Notes under the pieces: model-generated
The model's database searches: none
The model's input: the letters and a program-made list of their open reading frames with translations, nothing else
What the model was told of the DNA's origin: nothing
Program-made: the position numbers and the translations under genes
NCBI GenBank assembly: GCA_963921795.1
Contig: OY997653.1
Span: forward strand, 3,122,499-3,186,498
Origin: Nannobrachium achirus
Taxonomy: Eukaryota > Chordata > Actinopteri > Myctophiformes > Myctophidae
Direction of reading: 5' to 3'
DNA length: 64,000 bases
Part shown: positions 35,080 through 46,497 of the stretch, one piece after another
Numbering within the stretch: the first letter of the stretch is position 1
Layout: every line of letters starts with the position of its first letter

Positions 35080-35849
35080 GTGTGTCAGCAGCAGCAGCAG
35101 CGATTGGTACGATTAGAAACAGTTCTATAGTGAAGATAATATGACATACCAGCATTAGTAGTATACAGTGTCATTGTACCTTCATAATGAGAATCATCAT
35201 GTTTTACTCAAAGATCAAAGAGGCAGAATGCATGGTTTTATTCTGAGAAGCCCCTGAGGTTAACCATACTGGAGGAATGTGTTTAATGAGAATACCTCAG
35301 TGTGCCAGTCATGTATTTGTGGTTTAAATCCAAGTAAACACTAAACAGCCCTTGAGCTAATTAAGAGCGTCACCATGTTTAGGAGCATATAGAACTGGGG
35401 ATAAATTAAGCTGCCCTGCTTGGAAAAGTTTGAATTAAAGCCGTCTGAACAGGGATTTAGTATTTATTACCCTCGAACCCAGTGGACTTGTGGAAGCTAT
35501 CATTTTCCTTGACCCGGAGTCTTCAGATGTGAACAAGTATTTGTTGAATGTTAAATTCAATCTCACACTGTCTGCCGCACCTCAATATCACACACCCCTC
35601 ATTTCCTCCTCCTCTGAAACAATTTAGTTTTACGTGAAAAGTGGTTGCATCTCCATAGAACTGAATTTAAAAAGAAAAAAGGAAAAAAGTTAAGTACCCA
35701 TTTCCAGATGAGACTTTAAGGCAAGGCTTGGCAAGCCTAAAACAAATAGTGTTTCCTCCAAGCCCAGTTGATGTTCTCACATACCTGGACAGCTGAGAGA
35801 GACTCTGTATTCCTTATGTCCTCTGGTCCTCTGAATGGAAGTTGGTCTT
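35080..35849. other. No recognisable feature
   Basis: Non-repetitive intronic sequence. Nothing supportable seen. Confidence 0.4.
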
Positions 35850-36376
35850 CAGAATAGGCTTAACCCATTATTTTATGCTTTAACTATTGAAAAATAGCAG
35901 ATATACAAGCTCACATAGATCTGCTATTTTTGAAAAATCGTGAAAATTAGAATTTTGACCTGAAGTGTCTTTTGAATCCTTCTAAGACTTTTTGAAAAAC
36001 TCTGTTTCTATGTCAGCAATCTGGCCAGCCATCGTCTAAAAAAAGGTCCTTTTCACTTAACTGGAGTTCAGTTAGTCTGTTCTAGAGAGACTACTATGTC
36101 AGTGGTTCTCAAACGTTTTCACGTGAAGGACGCCCAAAATGATATTTATTTGGCCACGGACCCGCATCTCAAAATATTTAGTTCCAGGGACCCCCCAGAA
36201 GCAAAATTTGAGTTACAAACGTTCGCTTTGAAAATACACACATTCAAAGATTTGCACACATTTTCACAACTTTTTCAAAAATAGCAGATCTACAAGCTCG
36301 CAGCGCGGCACTCGGTGCCGTGCTGTGAGCTTGTATATCTGCTATTTTTCACTGGTTAAAGCATTCAATAATTGGG
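35850..36376. mobile_element. Family D element, two cassettes
   Basis: Same body as 6965-7499. Cassettes at 35885-35932 (loop collapsed) and 36277-36352 (complete). Ends are approximate. Confidence 0.7.
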
Positions 36377-36806
36377 TAAGATAAATCAATTCCAAAGTCA
36401 TTTAACTTGCCCCGTAGAGAAGTCTTATCGGTTTAAAGAGTTTTCTAGTGTTTTGTTGTGTGGGTGTCGGTCCACTCGGATAGCTGACTGTGGGACATTA
36501 AAGTAGACAAGCATTCATTTCTAAAACCGTATTGCCCTTGAGGTGACAAGACTATTGATCGTGTCTGGGAAACATATGGTTGGATGAAGTAGTGAAATCC
36601 CTATCTGCTTCTCCCGCCCACACAACACTTACATGCTAGCCGTGTCTGCCTCAGATCTTGGCAGCAGAACCAAGGCTATGAGGCCATTCTCTGTAACCCG
36701 TCCAATCTTTGTTCAGCGTTAACTCGATTTCTTTCCCACTGTAGCACAAACTAACCTCAGACTGAGCTGAGCCTATAGTTCCGATCACCCCCCTCCCACC
36801 TCCTCC
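36377..36806. other. No recognisable feature
   Basis: Non-repetitive intronic sequence. Nothing supportable seen. Confidence 0.4.
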
Positions 36807-36815
36807 CTCCCTGAC

Positions 36816-37354
36816 GCGACAGCAGTTTTCCCGGTGAACCTGAGCGCAACGGTGGGGGCGCGGTAGTGTGGGGAACACACACCACTGACTATTGCCGATG
36901 ATGGAGAGGGTATATAGCTTTAGGCCTATGTATTGAGAGGCACTCTTTGGCCAATTTCGGAAGAGACTCGTCGCCAATTGCAATATATGTAAAAGTTATT
37001 TGAGACCATGATGATAACCTCTTCTTCCCACTACTAGAAATGTATATTGTTCTTCCCACTACTAGAAATGTATATTGTCTGTGTTATTGTTTACAATCAC
37101 AAACATTATTCACGTGTGGCAAGATCACGGTTCCACTAGTTTTACTTGTAGAGCGTAGGCTTGGAAGCCTTTTCAGAAGTTAATTTAATGTTTTCCATTC
37201 AATGATTTCCTTTATCGTCATCTTGCGCTAATGCACGCAACTGTTTTCGCCAGGTTTTAAGGTCTTATTTTAGTTGTTTCTCATAAGCTCGCGACCCTCC
37301 TTGCCCATCGGCCCCCACCATTGCGCACAGGTTCACCGGGAAAACTGCGGTCGC
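36816..37354. mobile_element. Element with CCCGGTGAACCTG TIRs and 9-bp duplication
   Basis: Ends GCGACAGCAGTTTTCCCGG and CCGGGAAAACTGCGGTCGC continue inward as TGAACCTG..GCGCAA..GTGGGGGC in inverted form. CTCCCTGAC flanks it at 36807-36815 and 37355-37363, an exact 9-bp duplication suggesting a Mutator-like element. Contains a 30-bp direct repeat TTCTTCCCACTACTAGAAAT at 37022-37075. Confidence 0.85.
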
Positions 37355-37363
37355 CTCCCTGAC

Positions 37364-37672
37364 TGGAATCTGTTGCTGAGGTCGTGCGGAGCCTGAGCAG
37401 GTTTCCTCTGTGTGAGGCTAGCGGTGCCCTGTTCTTCTGGAGACCCACGGATATCCTCAGGAAGCCCTTTCAGAGGGGGTGGGCCGTGGCCCCCTGGCCT
37501 GCCCTTCCTCCACCGTCTCCCCCTTTGCCTCCCATGGCCTGAACATACAAGCCCTGACTCTCTCAGTTAGTCAGGGCTTAAACGTAACCAAGTTCTGCAC
37601 TTGCTCTCTGCCCATTATTATTCTTGTGTACTTGAAATGTGATGACCTGTGTTCATTTGCATGCATGACCAA
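37364..37672. other. No recognisable feature
   Basis: Non-repetitive intronic sequence. Confidence 0.35.
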
Positions 37673-37930
37673 TAGGGCTGTCACATTTTACATGACGATT
37701 AATTGTCACTCAAATAATTGCCATTAACGATTTAATTGTGTATTTGTCGTTGACAATTACATTTCTGTTTGGCTTTTAGGCTTTGAAGTTGCACATGGCA
37801 GATATGACACATAACCTAAATATACAAAGAAATTACTGACATATTTGACTTTATACTTAAAAAAAGAACATTGATAGTGCAAATAGTGATGCGTTGTGAG
37901 CTTGTAGATCTGCTATTTCCACAACTTTTT
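37673..37930. mobile_element. hAT MITE left part (TAGGGCTGTCAC type)
   Basis: Starts TAGGGCTGTCACATTTTACA and ends after a right cassette arm (37888-37922). The same family fragment is at 55536-55788, where only the left arm remains. The two copies break on opposite sides of the cassette. Confidence 0.7.
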
Positions 37931-38071
37931 GTAACTAACTAATTAACATGTCTCTACATGGAAACGATGAGGAGGCACGAAACAATGCCTCCTCGTCTTT
38001 CTCTTCTTCCTGCTCTCGTTGCCTTATGCATCACGGTCATGCATATCATCACACCGGCCCCAACCCCTTCC

Positions 38072-38380
38072 GTAACCGCGTATTTCCCGGTGAACCTGTG
38101 CGCAAAGGTGGGGGCCGATGGGCAAGGAGGGTCGCGAGCTTATGAGAAACAACTAAAATAAGGGAAGAAAAGGATATCATCATGGCCCCAAATAACTTTT
38201 AAATATCTTGCAATTTGGCGACGAGTCTCTTACTAAATCGGCAAGAGTGCCTCTCATTCTCAATACATAAAGGCTAAGCTATATAACCTCTCCATCATCA
38301 GCAATAGTCAGTGGTGCGTGTTCCCCACACTCCCAAGCCCCCACCGGTGCGCTTAGGTTCACCGGGAAATACGCGGTCGC
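38072..38380. mobile_element. Second copy of the CCCGGTGAACCTG element, inverted and shorter
   Basis: Ends CCGCGTATTTCCCGGTGAAC and CACCGGGAAATACGCGGTCG. It matches 36816-37354 in opposite orientation but lacks ~230 bp of the middle. No flanking duplication found. Confidence 0.75.
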
Positions 38381-38494
38381 TGCAGCTGCACTCCTGCGCT
38401 CGATGCCAGTCCAGGAAGCTCTTTTCAGAGCTCCCCGCGGTGGCGGTAAGGTGCTGATGGCTGCTGGGTAGGAATGGTTGGAACAGGAGGCAGG

Positions 38495-39162
38495 AGGAGG
38501 CCATTGTCCTCACGCCGGCAAACCCTGGCTCCTGGGAGAGCCTCGGGGGATGGAGGGGCAGAGGCATGGGTGGAGTGCGGGCCCACAGTATTGTGTATCA
38601 TTATTTTATGCTTTAACTGTTGAAGAATATCTACAAGCTCACAGCGCGGCACTTGGCGAGCTTGTAGATCTGCTATTTTTGAAACATCAGGAAAATTAGA
38701 ATTTTGACACGATTCTATAATAAGTGTCTTTTGAATCCTTCAAAGACTTTTTGTTATGTCAGCAATCTGGCCAGCCATCGTCCAAAAAAAAGGTCCTTTT
38801 CACTTAACTGGAGCTCAGTTAGTCTGTTCTTGAGAGACTACTATGTCAGTGGTTCTCAAACGTTTTCACGTGAAGGACGCCCAAAATGATATTTATTTGG
38901 CCACGGACCCCCATCTCAAAATATCTAGTTCCAGGGACCCCCCCCCCCCCCCCAGAAGCAAAATTTGAGTTACAAACGTTCGCTTTGAAAATACATACCG
39001 GTATATATTCAAAGATTTGCACACATTTTCACGACTTTTTCAAAAATAGCAGATCTACAAGCTCGCAGCGCGGCAGGAGGCCATTGTCCTCATGCTGAAC
39101 AAACCCTGGCTCTGGGGAGAGCCTCAGGGGATGGAGGGGCAGAGGCATGGGTGGAGTGCAGG
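38495..39162. repeat. 87-bp direct repeat enclosing a family D element
   Basis: GGAGGCCATTGTCCTCA through GGCATGGGTGGAGTGC occurs at 38495-38581 and 39075-39162 with a few differences. Between them lies a D element (38590-39074) with cassettes at 38622-38684 and 39041-39074 and a C run at 38939-38953. Its right arm ends exactly at the second copy. Confidence 0.8.
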
Positions 39163-39322
39163 ATTGCTTTACCCGCCCTCGCCCTTTTATGATGGCTTGC
39201 GTGGGGAGTGACAGTAAAGAGCAGTTTCTCGTGGCTCAGGTTGGTATCTTATTCTAAGCGACTACGGGAAGAAAACAGAAGAATCCTGTTGGCTCCTTTT
39301 CTCTGAAGCGAGACGTTGTTAC

Positions 39323-39864
39323 TAGGGGTGTAACGATATAGTAACTGTATCGAAATATCGTTTTTAAGTTAAAAAATCGAAGATTATCGAAATGAAAAAT
39401 CGAATCGTATCGTTTTATTTTGTATAGTATCGAACCGGCAGTGCAAAGAATCGATTGTATCGATACTACCTACTTGTGCATTGTATTTAGTATTTTTAAT
39501 AAGAAAAAATGATAAGGAGGGGTTTAATTGCTTTTCCTTTCCATATAGCTACACTGGTCTATCGATAAATGTAATCTCTGGGTTCATGTCAAGGTGCAGG
39601 TTTGTCAATATGTCCATGTATTTGGCTGATAATCACTGTGTTTACTTATTTATATCCATAATAATACATGTTTCCCTTATTACCTGCACTATCCACAGCT
39701 TTCACACAGATTTAATGTCTTTGCTAAATAGTTACTATATCGATTTAAATCATTGTATCGTATCGTATCGTCATGAATGAACCAATATCGTCCATGTATC
39801 GTATCGTCAACCATTTATCGTGATATGTATTGAATCGCTATTAAAATGTATCGTTACACCCCTA
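39323..39864. mobile_element. hAT MITE (TAGGGGTGTAACGATA type), complete
   Basis: Ends TAGGGGTGTAACGATA and TATCGTTACACCCCTA. Identical 8-bp flanks GTTGTTAC at 39315-39322 and 39865-39872. Interior rich in ATCGTATCG. No cassette and no transposase. Confidence 0.92.
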
Positions 39865-40330
39865 GTTGTTACAGTGTGATACGATGCGTGTGCGTGGGTG
39901 GCAAGTTGAGCCCACACCGCCCTCATCCTATGGTTGGTTATGTATCGAGTGAAAGTGATCCTTTCTACTTGTCATTCTTACATTACATCAGCTGCATGTG
40001 CTGTTGTCATCGTCCCTCCCTTTGAGGACAGCGAGTCACAAGGCCAGGCCTGTAACAATACCAGGGACGTGCAGAGAATGTTAGAGGGGCAGGGGCTGAC
40101 ATTTCAAAAAGGGCCCTTTTGTTGAAAATATTGGAAATAGCCGACCTCCAACCTCACAGCGCGTCGCAGCGAGACGCGTTGTGAGCTTGGAGGTCGGCTG
40201 TTTTCGGTACTTGATAATCAAGTGAATACTGGAGATGTGGCGTAACGGCATGGATTTCTACACAGAGAGGGCAATTATTTCAACATAAGATGCTGCATTC
40301 AAGTCCAGGAGAGTTTGGACAAGGCAATTC

Positions 40331-42097
40331 CAGTGACGTCATTACGTGCGCATCCCGCGTCTCTGACGCATTCACGTTGCCTAGAGACGCATTCACGTCA
40401 GTGTTCTGGGGTCCCACGGACGCATCGCCTCCATTGGAGTCCACGTGAAAATAATTTACCACTCGCGAAAAAAAATATATTTTAAAAAGTCCACAGACGC
40501 CACCATTGTTCATGGGTGAAGGCATGCTACTGTACCCTACGTTAACACAAATGAAATCCGCGTAGAAAGTCTTAAAACAGACGATAGAACTAACGACAGT
40601 GTGTGTTTGGAATCCACCGACGCTATTGTGTGCTCCATGCATGGTCACAGAATTCAATGGGTGCCTTAGTTTTAGCGTAGCACCGGGCCGCTCTCTGACC
40701 ATAGTGGCACAGCGTGTTAGGTGATACACCAAGAAGGGTTCCCCCACCGAACGTGGGTTTGGCTTGTCGAGCCTGTTATCGGGTAAGCGTCACGTCATGG
40801 GCTGCTATAGCGGCCGGGGGCCGGGAGGTACAATGTGTCATCGATAGTTGTGTGCTTTGGAAGTGCATGCGTGCCGCGGAACAACGGTGGAACGCGTGAA
40901 ACACTAAAAAGTTTGGTTACCTTTTGGAAGGGGAGAGCTAAATACAATGGGCTATATGCAGCACGGTTGTTACATCATGCTCGGGAGGGAACACTGTCTT
41001 CGACAATGCAGACGGAGCCAGGCACTTGTCCATAATGCATCACATAAGACCCAAGTGAAATCAATAACTTTGCACGTCTGCGACTAGCTCTGGTCCATAG
41101 CGTTAGTGGAGGAGAACTCCACTAACGCTATGGACCAGAGCTAGTCTGAGACGAGTTGAAACAACTCCAACGCGGGCTGTTGAAGCAGCGCGACACCCGT
41201 TCTCTTCCACCCACAGTATGTGGTGCTTGAAAATATGAATGATTCCATCGATAATAATCCGTTTGGGACACTCAAAATCACTGCCATAGAGTTATAATGT
41301 ATCGCTCCGTGCGAATGAATCCGTAGCGTTGCCAGCGCGACTTCTGAGTCTACCAAAAATAGCAGATGTACAAGATCACAACGCGGTGCGAGCAGACACG
41401 GTTTGAGCTTGTTGATTGGGTATATTTTTGTTGCGTGACACCGTCGTACTATGCATTATAAATTACACTGTTAAAGAGACGGTACACATTTAGTTTCTTC
41501 AAATATTTTCCAAAAATAAAAAGGTTGACTTGCCTTCTGTCTGTTAAAGTACTGTATTTGAAGGCCCTGGTCAAATGTATTTAATGGAAAAAATAGATAT
41601 GCATTTACTGTAAAAAAAAAAAAAAAAGGAGAGACATGGAAATGTTAGCCTATAGTTTATAGTATAGTTTTACAGTAGGCTATTATTATTAATTCATGAA
41701 TAGTACTGTAATTATATATATATATTAGTGTCTCATCATGTCTTTCCACAAAATAACAGAAAAAAGCTCAATAGTGGGCTCGATAAAAGCCCGGCTCGAT
41801 AAGCAACATCGATAAGGTGCTCATTATCAATAAAAATTAACGAGCTCCATCCCTAGTGCTTCTTCATCACAAGGTACTATTATAGTTTAATTGTTTCATT
41901 CGTTTTTGTATGTATTTTGTAAGATAAACAATGTAAATAACCATATAATAACCAATTCAAGTTAAATGCTGCACTTTGTCAAAAATGACATGACGCGTTG
42001 AATTTTTGTGGGACCCATAAAATATCCCTGGGACTCATCCGAAAGACCCTCCTTGGGTCCCGGGACTCATTACATTAAAAACCTATTAACATCACTG
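40331..42097. mobile_element. 1.77-kb element nested in family U
   Basis: CAATTC flanks it at 40325-40330 and 42098-42103. The intact U copy has a single CAATTC there, so the duplication is exactly 6 bp. Ends CAGTGACGTCATTA and (inverted) CAGTGATGTTAATA agree at 10 of 14. It contains a perfect 28-bp hairpin at 41083-41145 and a degenerate cassette at 41354-41425. No transposase domain is recognisable in its short frames, and the superfamily is unclear. Confidence 0.8.
41083..41145. repeat. Perfect 28-bp stem hairpin
   Basis: ACTAGCTCTGGTCCATAGCG plus TTAGTGGA, a 7-nt loop (GGAGAAC), then the exact reverse complement. The perfect match implies recent origin or active maintenance. Confidence 0.92.
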
Positions 42098-42272
42098 CAA
42101 TTCTCTTGAACGCTGCCTTCAGGTATGGCATGGAAAGAGGGGCGTTTGCATTTCTTTCACCATAGTGAAAACTGCATTCATGGTCTGGAGAGGGCACTTT
42201 TTTACAGACGGATAAAAGGGCAGGGGCTCAAGCCCCCTTTGATGTCTTTGTGTGCACATGCCTGAACAATAC

Positions 42273-42679
42273 CCTCTCTGCCGTGAACACCAAAACGCAG
42301 CCCCACGTGAGCGAGCCTCCAGTGTGACAAACGGCGTTGTCAGGAATGTGTACCTAAAAGGCTGGACCGGAGCAAACACGTTGGGCCCGGGACTAATGGT
42401 TTTGAGGCCTTTTGGAACGCCTGCCCTGCCCTGCTTGGTTATGACAAACAACCTCTTTCTTTTGGAGGGAGTGCACATCATCCAGCGTGTTGTAACAAAC
42501 AGGAATTGAGTTTAATTCGATTGAGAGATTAGCTCTACAACCTTTCTAAAGCACGCGAGAAGGCCCAAGAGGTCAGAGACTCATGAGTTCTAGACCGGCA
42601 TCATGCCCTGCCTGTGCTGGCTGTGGAATAAATACTTGAAAAGTTTGATCTTGAATCATGTGGGCAATTCAGCTATATG
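42273..42679. other. No recognisable feature
   Basis: Non-repetitive intronic sequence before the LINE stub. Confidence 0.35.
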
Positions 42680-43075
42680 GAGCCATCCAGTGACTGGATG
42701 TAAGCAATCCACTCGTCCGAGACAGTTTGCCCTCCTGGCCCCAAAGTTGTGGAATAAACTCCCTGTCGCACTTAGAACAACGGACTCACTCGCTAGCTTT
42801 CGCCGTGGACTGAAGACTCACCTTTTCAGACTCCACCTAAACCCTACATGAAGCTAGTTAGCATTTGTTTTTAGGTTTTTTAGAACCGTTTTTTTCTTGA
42901 CTGATTATATTGTTTTTCTAGATAGATATTCATTTGCATTTGTCATATTGCTGTTCAGATGTACTGACATATTATCTTGTTTATTATAGTGATTTATTAC
43001 CTGCTTATTGTAAGTCGCTTTGGATTAAAAGCGTCTGCTAAATGCCTAAACTGTAAACTGTAAACTGTAAGCAGT
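42680..43075 (+). pseudogene. L2-clade LINE 3' end
   Basis: The frame ending at 42851 encodes RQFALLAPKLWNKLP, ALRTTDSLASFRRGLKTHLF and a stop, the C-terminal signature of L2-like reverse transcriptases. The 3'UTR ends TAAGTCGCTTTGGATTAAAA-GCGTCTGCTAAATG and a CTGTAAA tandem tail, the L2 recognition tail shared with some fish SINEs. Only the last ~400 bp inserted. Confidence 0.88.
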
Positions 43076-43594
43076 TTATCTAGTCAATATGTTGAAAATA
43101 TTGACTTTTACTACAATACTAGGAAATGTGTTTACCAGATAAAAGATAAAAACTTATTGGCACAGATTGGAGCTCTAGCATATTAATTGCCCACTCTAAA
43201 TGTTTCATTCAGACAGTTGAGCTTGGACATCGGGTAAAATGATTACCCCTTCAGGAAAAAAAGAAATACTTCAGTATTTTTTAAATGTGGCCATGTCTTG
43301 TAGTCTGCTACTATGATTGAGGTTGAATGCAACATTTTAATATTTAGTGACTGTGGCACGGCAGCATCTGCAGATCATGTGCCTTTTTGGGCTCTGAATC
43401 ATATTTTGATAGTCATGGCAGATTCTTTGGTATATATTATGAAACCTCATAGTTGGCTGCACATCACATACTGAAAATGCCGGATATACAAGACCAGAAC
43501 CCGTTGCGCTGCGATGCAGATTGTCGGTGCGCGGCACCGCTATGCAACGAAGTACAAATCAACCCTAAGCTTTAAACATGTACACCTTTCACAG
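43076..43594. other. Unassigned; degenerate cassette trace
   Basis: GAAAATGCCGGATATACAAGA near 43475 looks like a decayed cassette arm. The rest shows no known repeat. Confidence 0.35.
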
Positions 43595-44130
43595 TAGGGC
43601 ATTCACGAATAGTGATTTTTAGTATTCGAATTATTCGACGTCAAAGTATTCGAATAGCTGAATATTCGACAGGACTGGCCACACTGTCAAATATTAAGTA
43701 AGCAAGAGGCGAACATTGTGAAAATAGCCGATCTACATGCTCACAACGCCTCGCAACGCCCCTAACCCTAACCCTAACCCTATTTTCACAATATCTATCT
43801 GCGGAACCGAGTCACATTAAATGTAATACCTACAATTCCAAGTGCTTGTCAGGGCGGTGGTCCCCAGTTCAAATGTGTTTATTTTGGGGGTCACAGCCTA
43901 AAAAGGTTTGAGAACCCCTGGTATAGAGCATTAACAAATTCATCCACCAGGGGCATTGACAACTCATTCTTATGACTTCCTATCTAGCCACGCTTTATAA
44001 ACGATATATTTAACAATAAAGACAACAAAAAACATTTAAAAAAAATAAAAAAGCAAATATGCGACTTCGGTGAACAATGTCGAATAGTGACTTTGATATT
44101 CGAATATTCGAATATTTGATGAATGCCCTA
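43595..44130. mobile_element. hAT MITE (TAGGGCATTCACGAATA type)
   Basis: Ends TAGGGCATTCACGAATA and TTTGATGAATGCCCTA. Flanks TTTCACAG and CTTCACAC match at 6 of 8. Interior ATTCGAATATTCG words. It carries a left cassette arm (43718-43757) followed by telomere repeats and a family Q right end (43830-43920). Confidence 0.8.
43760..43782. repeat. Interstitial telomere repeat inside a cassette
   Basis: CCCTAACCCTAACCCTAACC plus CTA replaces the right arm of the palindrome. The sequence then rejoins TATTTTCACAATA, the outer right flank expected of this cassette. Confidence 0.93.
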
Positions 44131-44138
44131 CTTCACAC

Positions 44139-45184
44139 TATATCGTAGTTTCACTAAAGCACCTCCGTTCAATAAGGACTTTTGTCTCTGGATCTACACA
44201 CCCTGGGGAGGGGGGAATGCCAGGAATGCTATGGCTAATTGATTAAGTGACCAGGGGTCACTAGGTCTTAATTGTGTTTCCACACTCGTCTCCTCAACCG
44301 TGCCACCTCATGTGGGTGTCCAGGGCCTAGGCTGTATACAGGGTTCAATATGAAAGCAGTGGTAATTTGACTTTTCTCTATGAGGGGGGGAGGGGGTTGG
44401 AATGCAGCCACGTTCTAATCATCTACATTCCACTTCACGCTGATTATATTTTGGAATAGATCACTTGTTGTGCAAACGTCTTGGTAATGCCTGAATAGCA
44501 TTCATATCATACATTGCTGAAATACTCTCGCAGTGTTTTGCAACAACAGCAGTTTGTAACCTCCGTGTTGTAAAATGCATAAACGCTTATCGTTCAGTTT
44601 TTTATCAGTGATTTGTGCCATAACTTTAGCTAAATGACTTTTACGGGAAAACTCCCTCCTGGCCTCTGACATTTTTGTTTAGACTTACGCAAAAAATCTT
44701 GGAAAAGAAAGAACGGCCTGCCCTTTTCAAACCTTCAACTGGGCAGGAAAATGCGACTGGCTTTTGTGACAGAACCTCGGTATGAAGGGCTTGGACAGAG
44801 ATGGCCTGTGGTTTAATCTCAAAGATGACGCATTGACGCATGCGCACTGCATGTGGAAGCGCACCCGCACACACCCACAAACACACTCTTTGTATTTGCT
44901 TGGGTGGTGTTCTTTCTATGATGATTGTTCTTGACTCCAACTGGGGTGATGGTGTTCCAAGCTTCCAGGGCGTGGAGACGGTTACATCAGCTTTAAGCCA
45001 ATTTTGGTCCCCTCCGTTCCAGGCATTCAGCCTGGTCTGTGGAAGCAACATTTGTTTGTCAGGATGGAAGCACGTTGTTTTCCCCAAACATGTGACGTTC
45101 GTTTCCCTAAAATGTACTCAAGCTACTGAAGAGCTACTTTAAAATGGGGATTTCTTTAAATGGTTATTGTTTAATCCATTGTAA
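44139..45184. other. No recognisable feature
   Basis: About 1 kb of non-repetitive intronic sequence. Frames on both strands are short and unconvincing. Confidence 0.4.
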
Positions 45185-46215
45185 GAACGGGTACACATTA
45201 TTGTGTATCATTATTTTATGCTTTAACTATTGAAAAATAGCAGATATACAAGCTCACTGTGCGGCACCGAGTGCCGCGCTGCGAGCTTGTAGATCTGCTA
45301 TTTTTGAAAAATAGTGAAAATTTGAATTTTGACCCGATTCTATAAGTGTCTTTTGAATCCTTCTAAGATTTTTTGAAAAACCTATGTTTCTATGTCAGCA
45401 ATCTGGCCAGCCATCGTCTTTTCACTTAACACAATTAGTGCCTCTTAATCTGAAGGTTGCTTGGTGCCTCGGTGCCACGCAGTTTCCTCCATAGGCCGCC
45501 GCTATTATTTTGAAGGGCTGGAAGGGGGTTGTTTTTGTTTTTTTGGATTATCACTTGACGGCAACGATTACGTCATCTAGTCACATGACAGTGTGGGACA
45601 AGAAGACTAAGATGGCTGCGCCCTGCCTTGTGCCTTGTTTACATTTAGATCTGCTGCAAAATGTCTCAAAATGGCTATTTTGTTTAAATGAAGTTTCTTT
45701 ATGGGCCTCTCCATTGACTTAACATTGAGGAGCTTCACTTCGCGTGCACGCCCAACGTGCGTTGTAAACAAATCGCCGACATTACCGATGCGGACGGGAC
45801 CGGAGCGACATTAAGTAAGTAATAATATCTTTACTGTATATACAGTAAGATTCACAGTCCTCACCGTCAACGGCGCCATGGTATTAACCCTTTCAATGAC
45901 GGTGAGGACTGTCAACGGTGGCGAAAAAGTTAACTGGAGCTCAGTTAGTCTGTTCTTGTTGAGAGACTACTATGTCAGTGGTTCTCAAACCTTTTCATGT
46001 GAAGGACCTCCAAAATGATATGTATTTGGCCACGGACCCCCATCTCAAAATATCCAGTTCCAGGGACCACCCAGAAGCAAAATTTGAGTTACAAACGTTC
46101 GCTTAGAAAATACATATATTCAAAGATTTGCACACATTTTCACGACTTTTTCAAAAATAGCAGAGCTTGTATATCTGCTATTTTTCACTGGTTAAAGCAT
46201 TCAATAATTCTAGGC
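45185..46215. mobile_element. Family D element split at TTAAC
   Basis: D body runs 45185-45435 (cassette 45229-45308), then resumes at 45933 with TGGAGCTCAGTTAGTCTGTT. Right cassette collapsed at 46152-46188. Intact copies read TTTTCACTTAACTGGAG here; this one reads CACTTAAC...GTTAACTGG. Confidence 0.75.
45436..45932. mobile_element. Insertion within family D
   Basis: About 497 bp between duplicated TTAAC. It contains a 16-bp stem ACAGTCCTCACCGTCA/TGACGGTGAGGACTGT at 45854-45869 and 45897-45912. Clear terminal inverted repeats are not visible, so the type is uncertain. Confidence 0.55.
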
Positions 46216-46489
46216 CTAAATAGGTTAAACGTGCTAAGCCTGATGCATGCGTGACCGTGTGTTGTCTGGGTCGGATAAAGCGGCACGCGATAGATTTCAG
46301 ATCTTTATACACAGGGCCTTTTGTTCATAGATAAAGACTCCAGATGTGGTTTTACCCCCGTAGCCCCTCTCTCTCTCAGTAGCCCACAAATCACCGCTCA
46401 GACCATCAGGCCATGTGGGCCGCTATAGCTCTCAGACCTCTGGTCACTCTTTACACCTACGTGCTTGCGTTGGCACGCTGACTCCAATG
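46216..46489. other. No recognisable feature
   Basis: Non-repetitive intronic sequence. Confidence 0.35.
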
Positions 46490-46497
46490 CTGTAAAG

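Larger units (their letters stand above)
40062..42264. mobile_element. Family U hAT MITE split by a 1.77-kb insertion
   Basis: Ends CAGGGACGTGCAGAGAATG and GTGTGCACATGCCTG. Identical flanks AACAATAC at 40054-40061 and 42265-42272. U sequence runs 40062-40330 and resumes at 42104. Together they equal the ~430-bp intact copy at 56126. Cassette at 40127-40205 with the U spelling GACCTCCAA/TTGGAGGTC. Confidence 0.92.

Noticed and set aside
40331-42097. Autonomous transposase in the 1.77-kb insert
   Set aside because: Frames on both strands are below 160 residues and show no catalytic motif I recognise.
43760-43782. True chromosome end or assembly chimera
   Set aside because: Only 23 bp of telomere repeat, and the correct cassette flank resumes directly after it.
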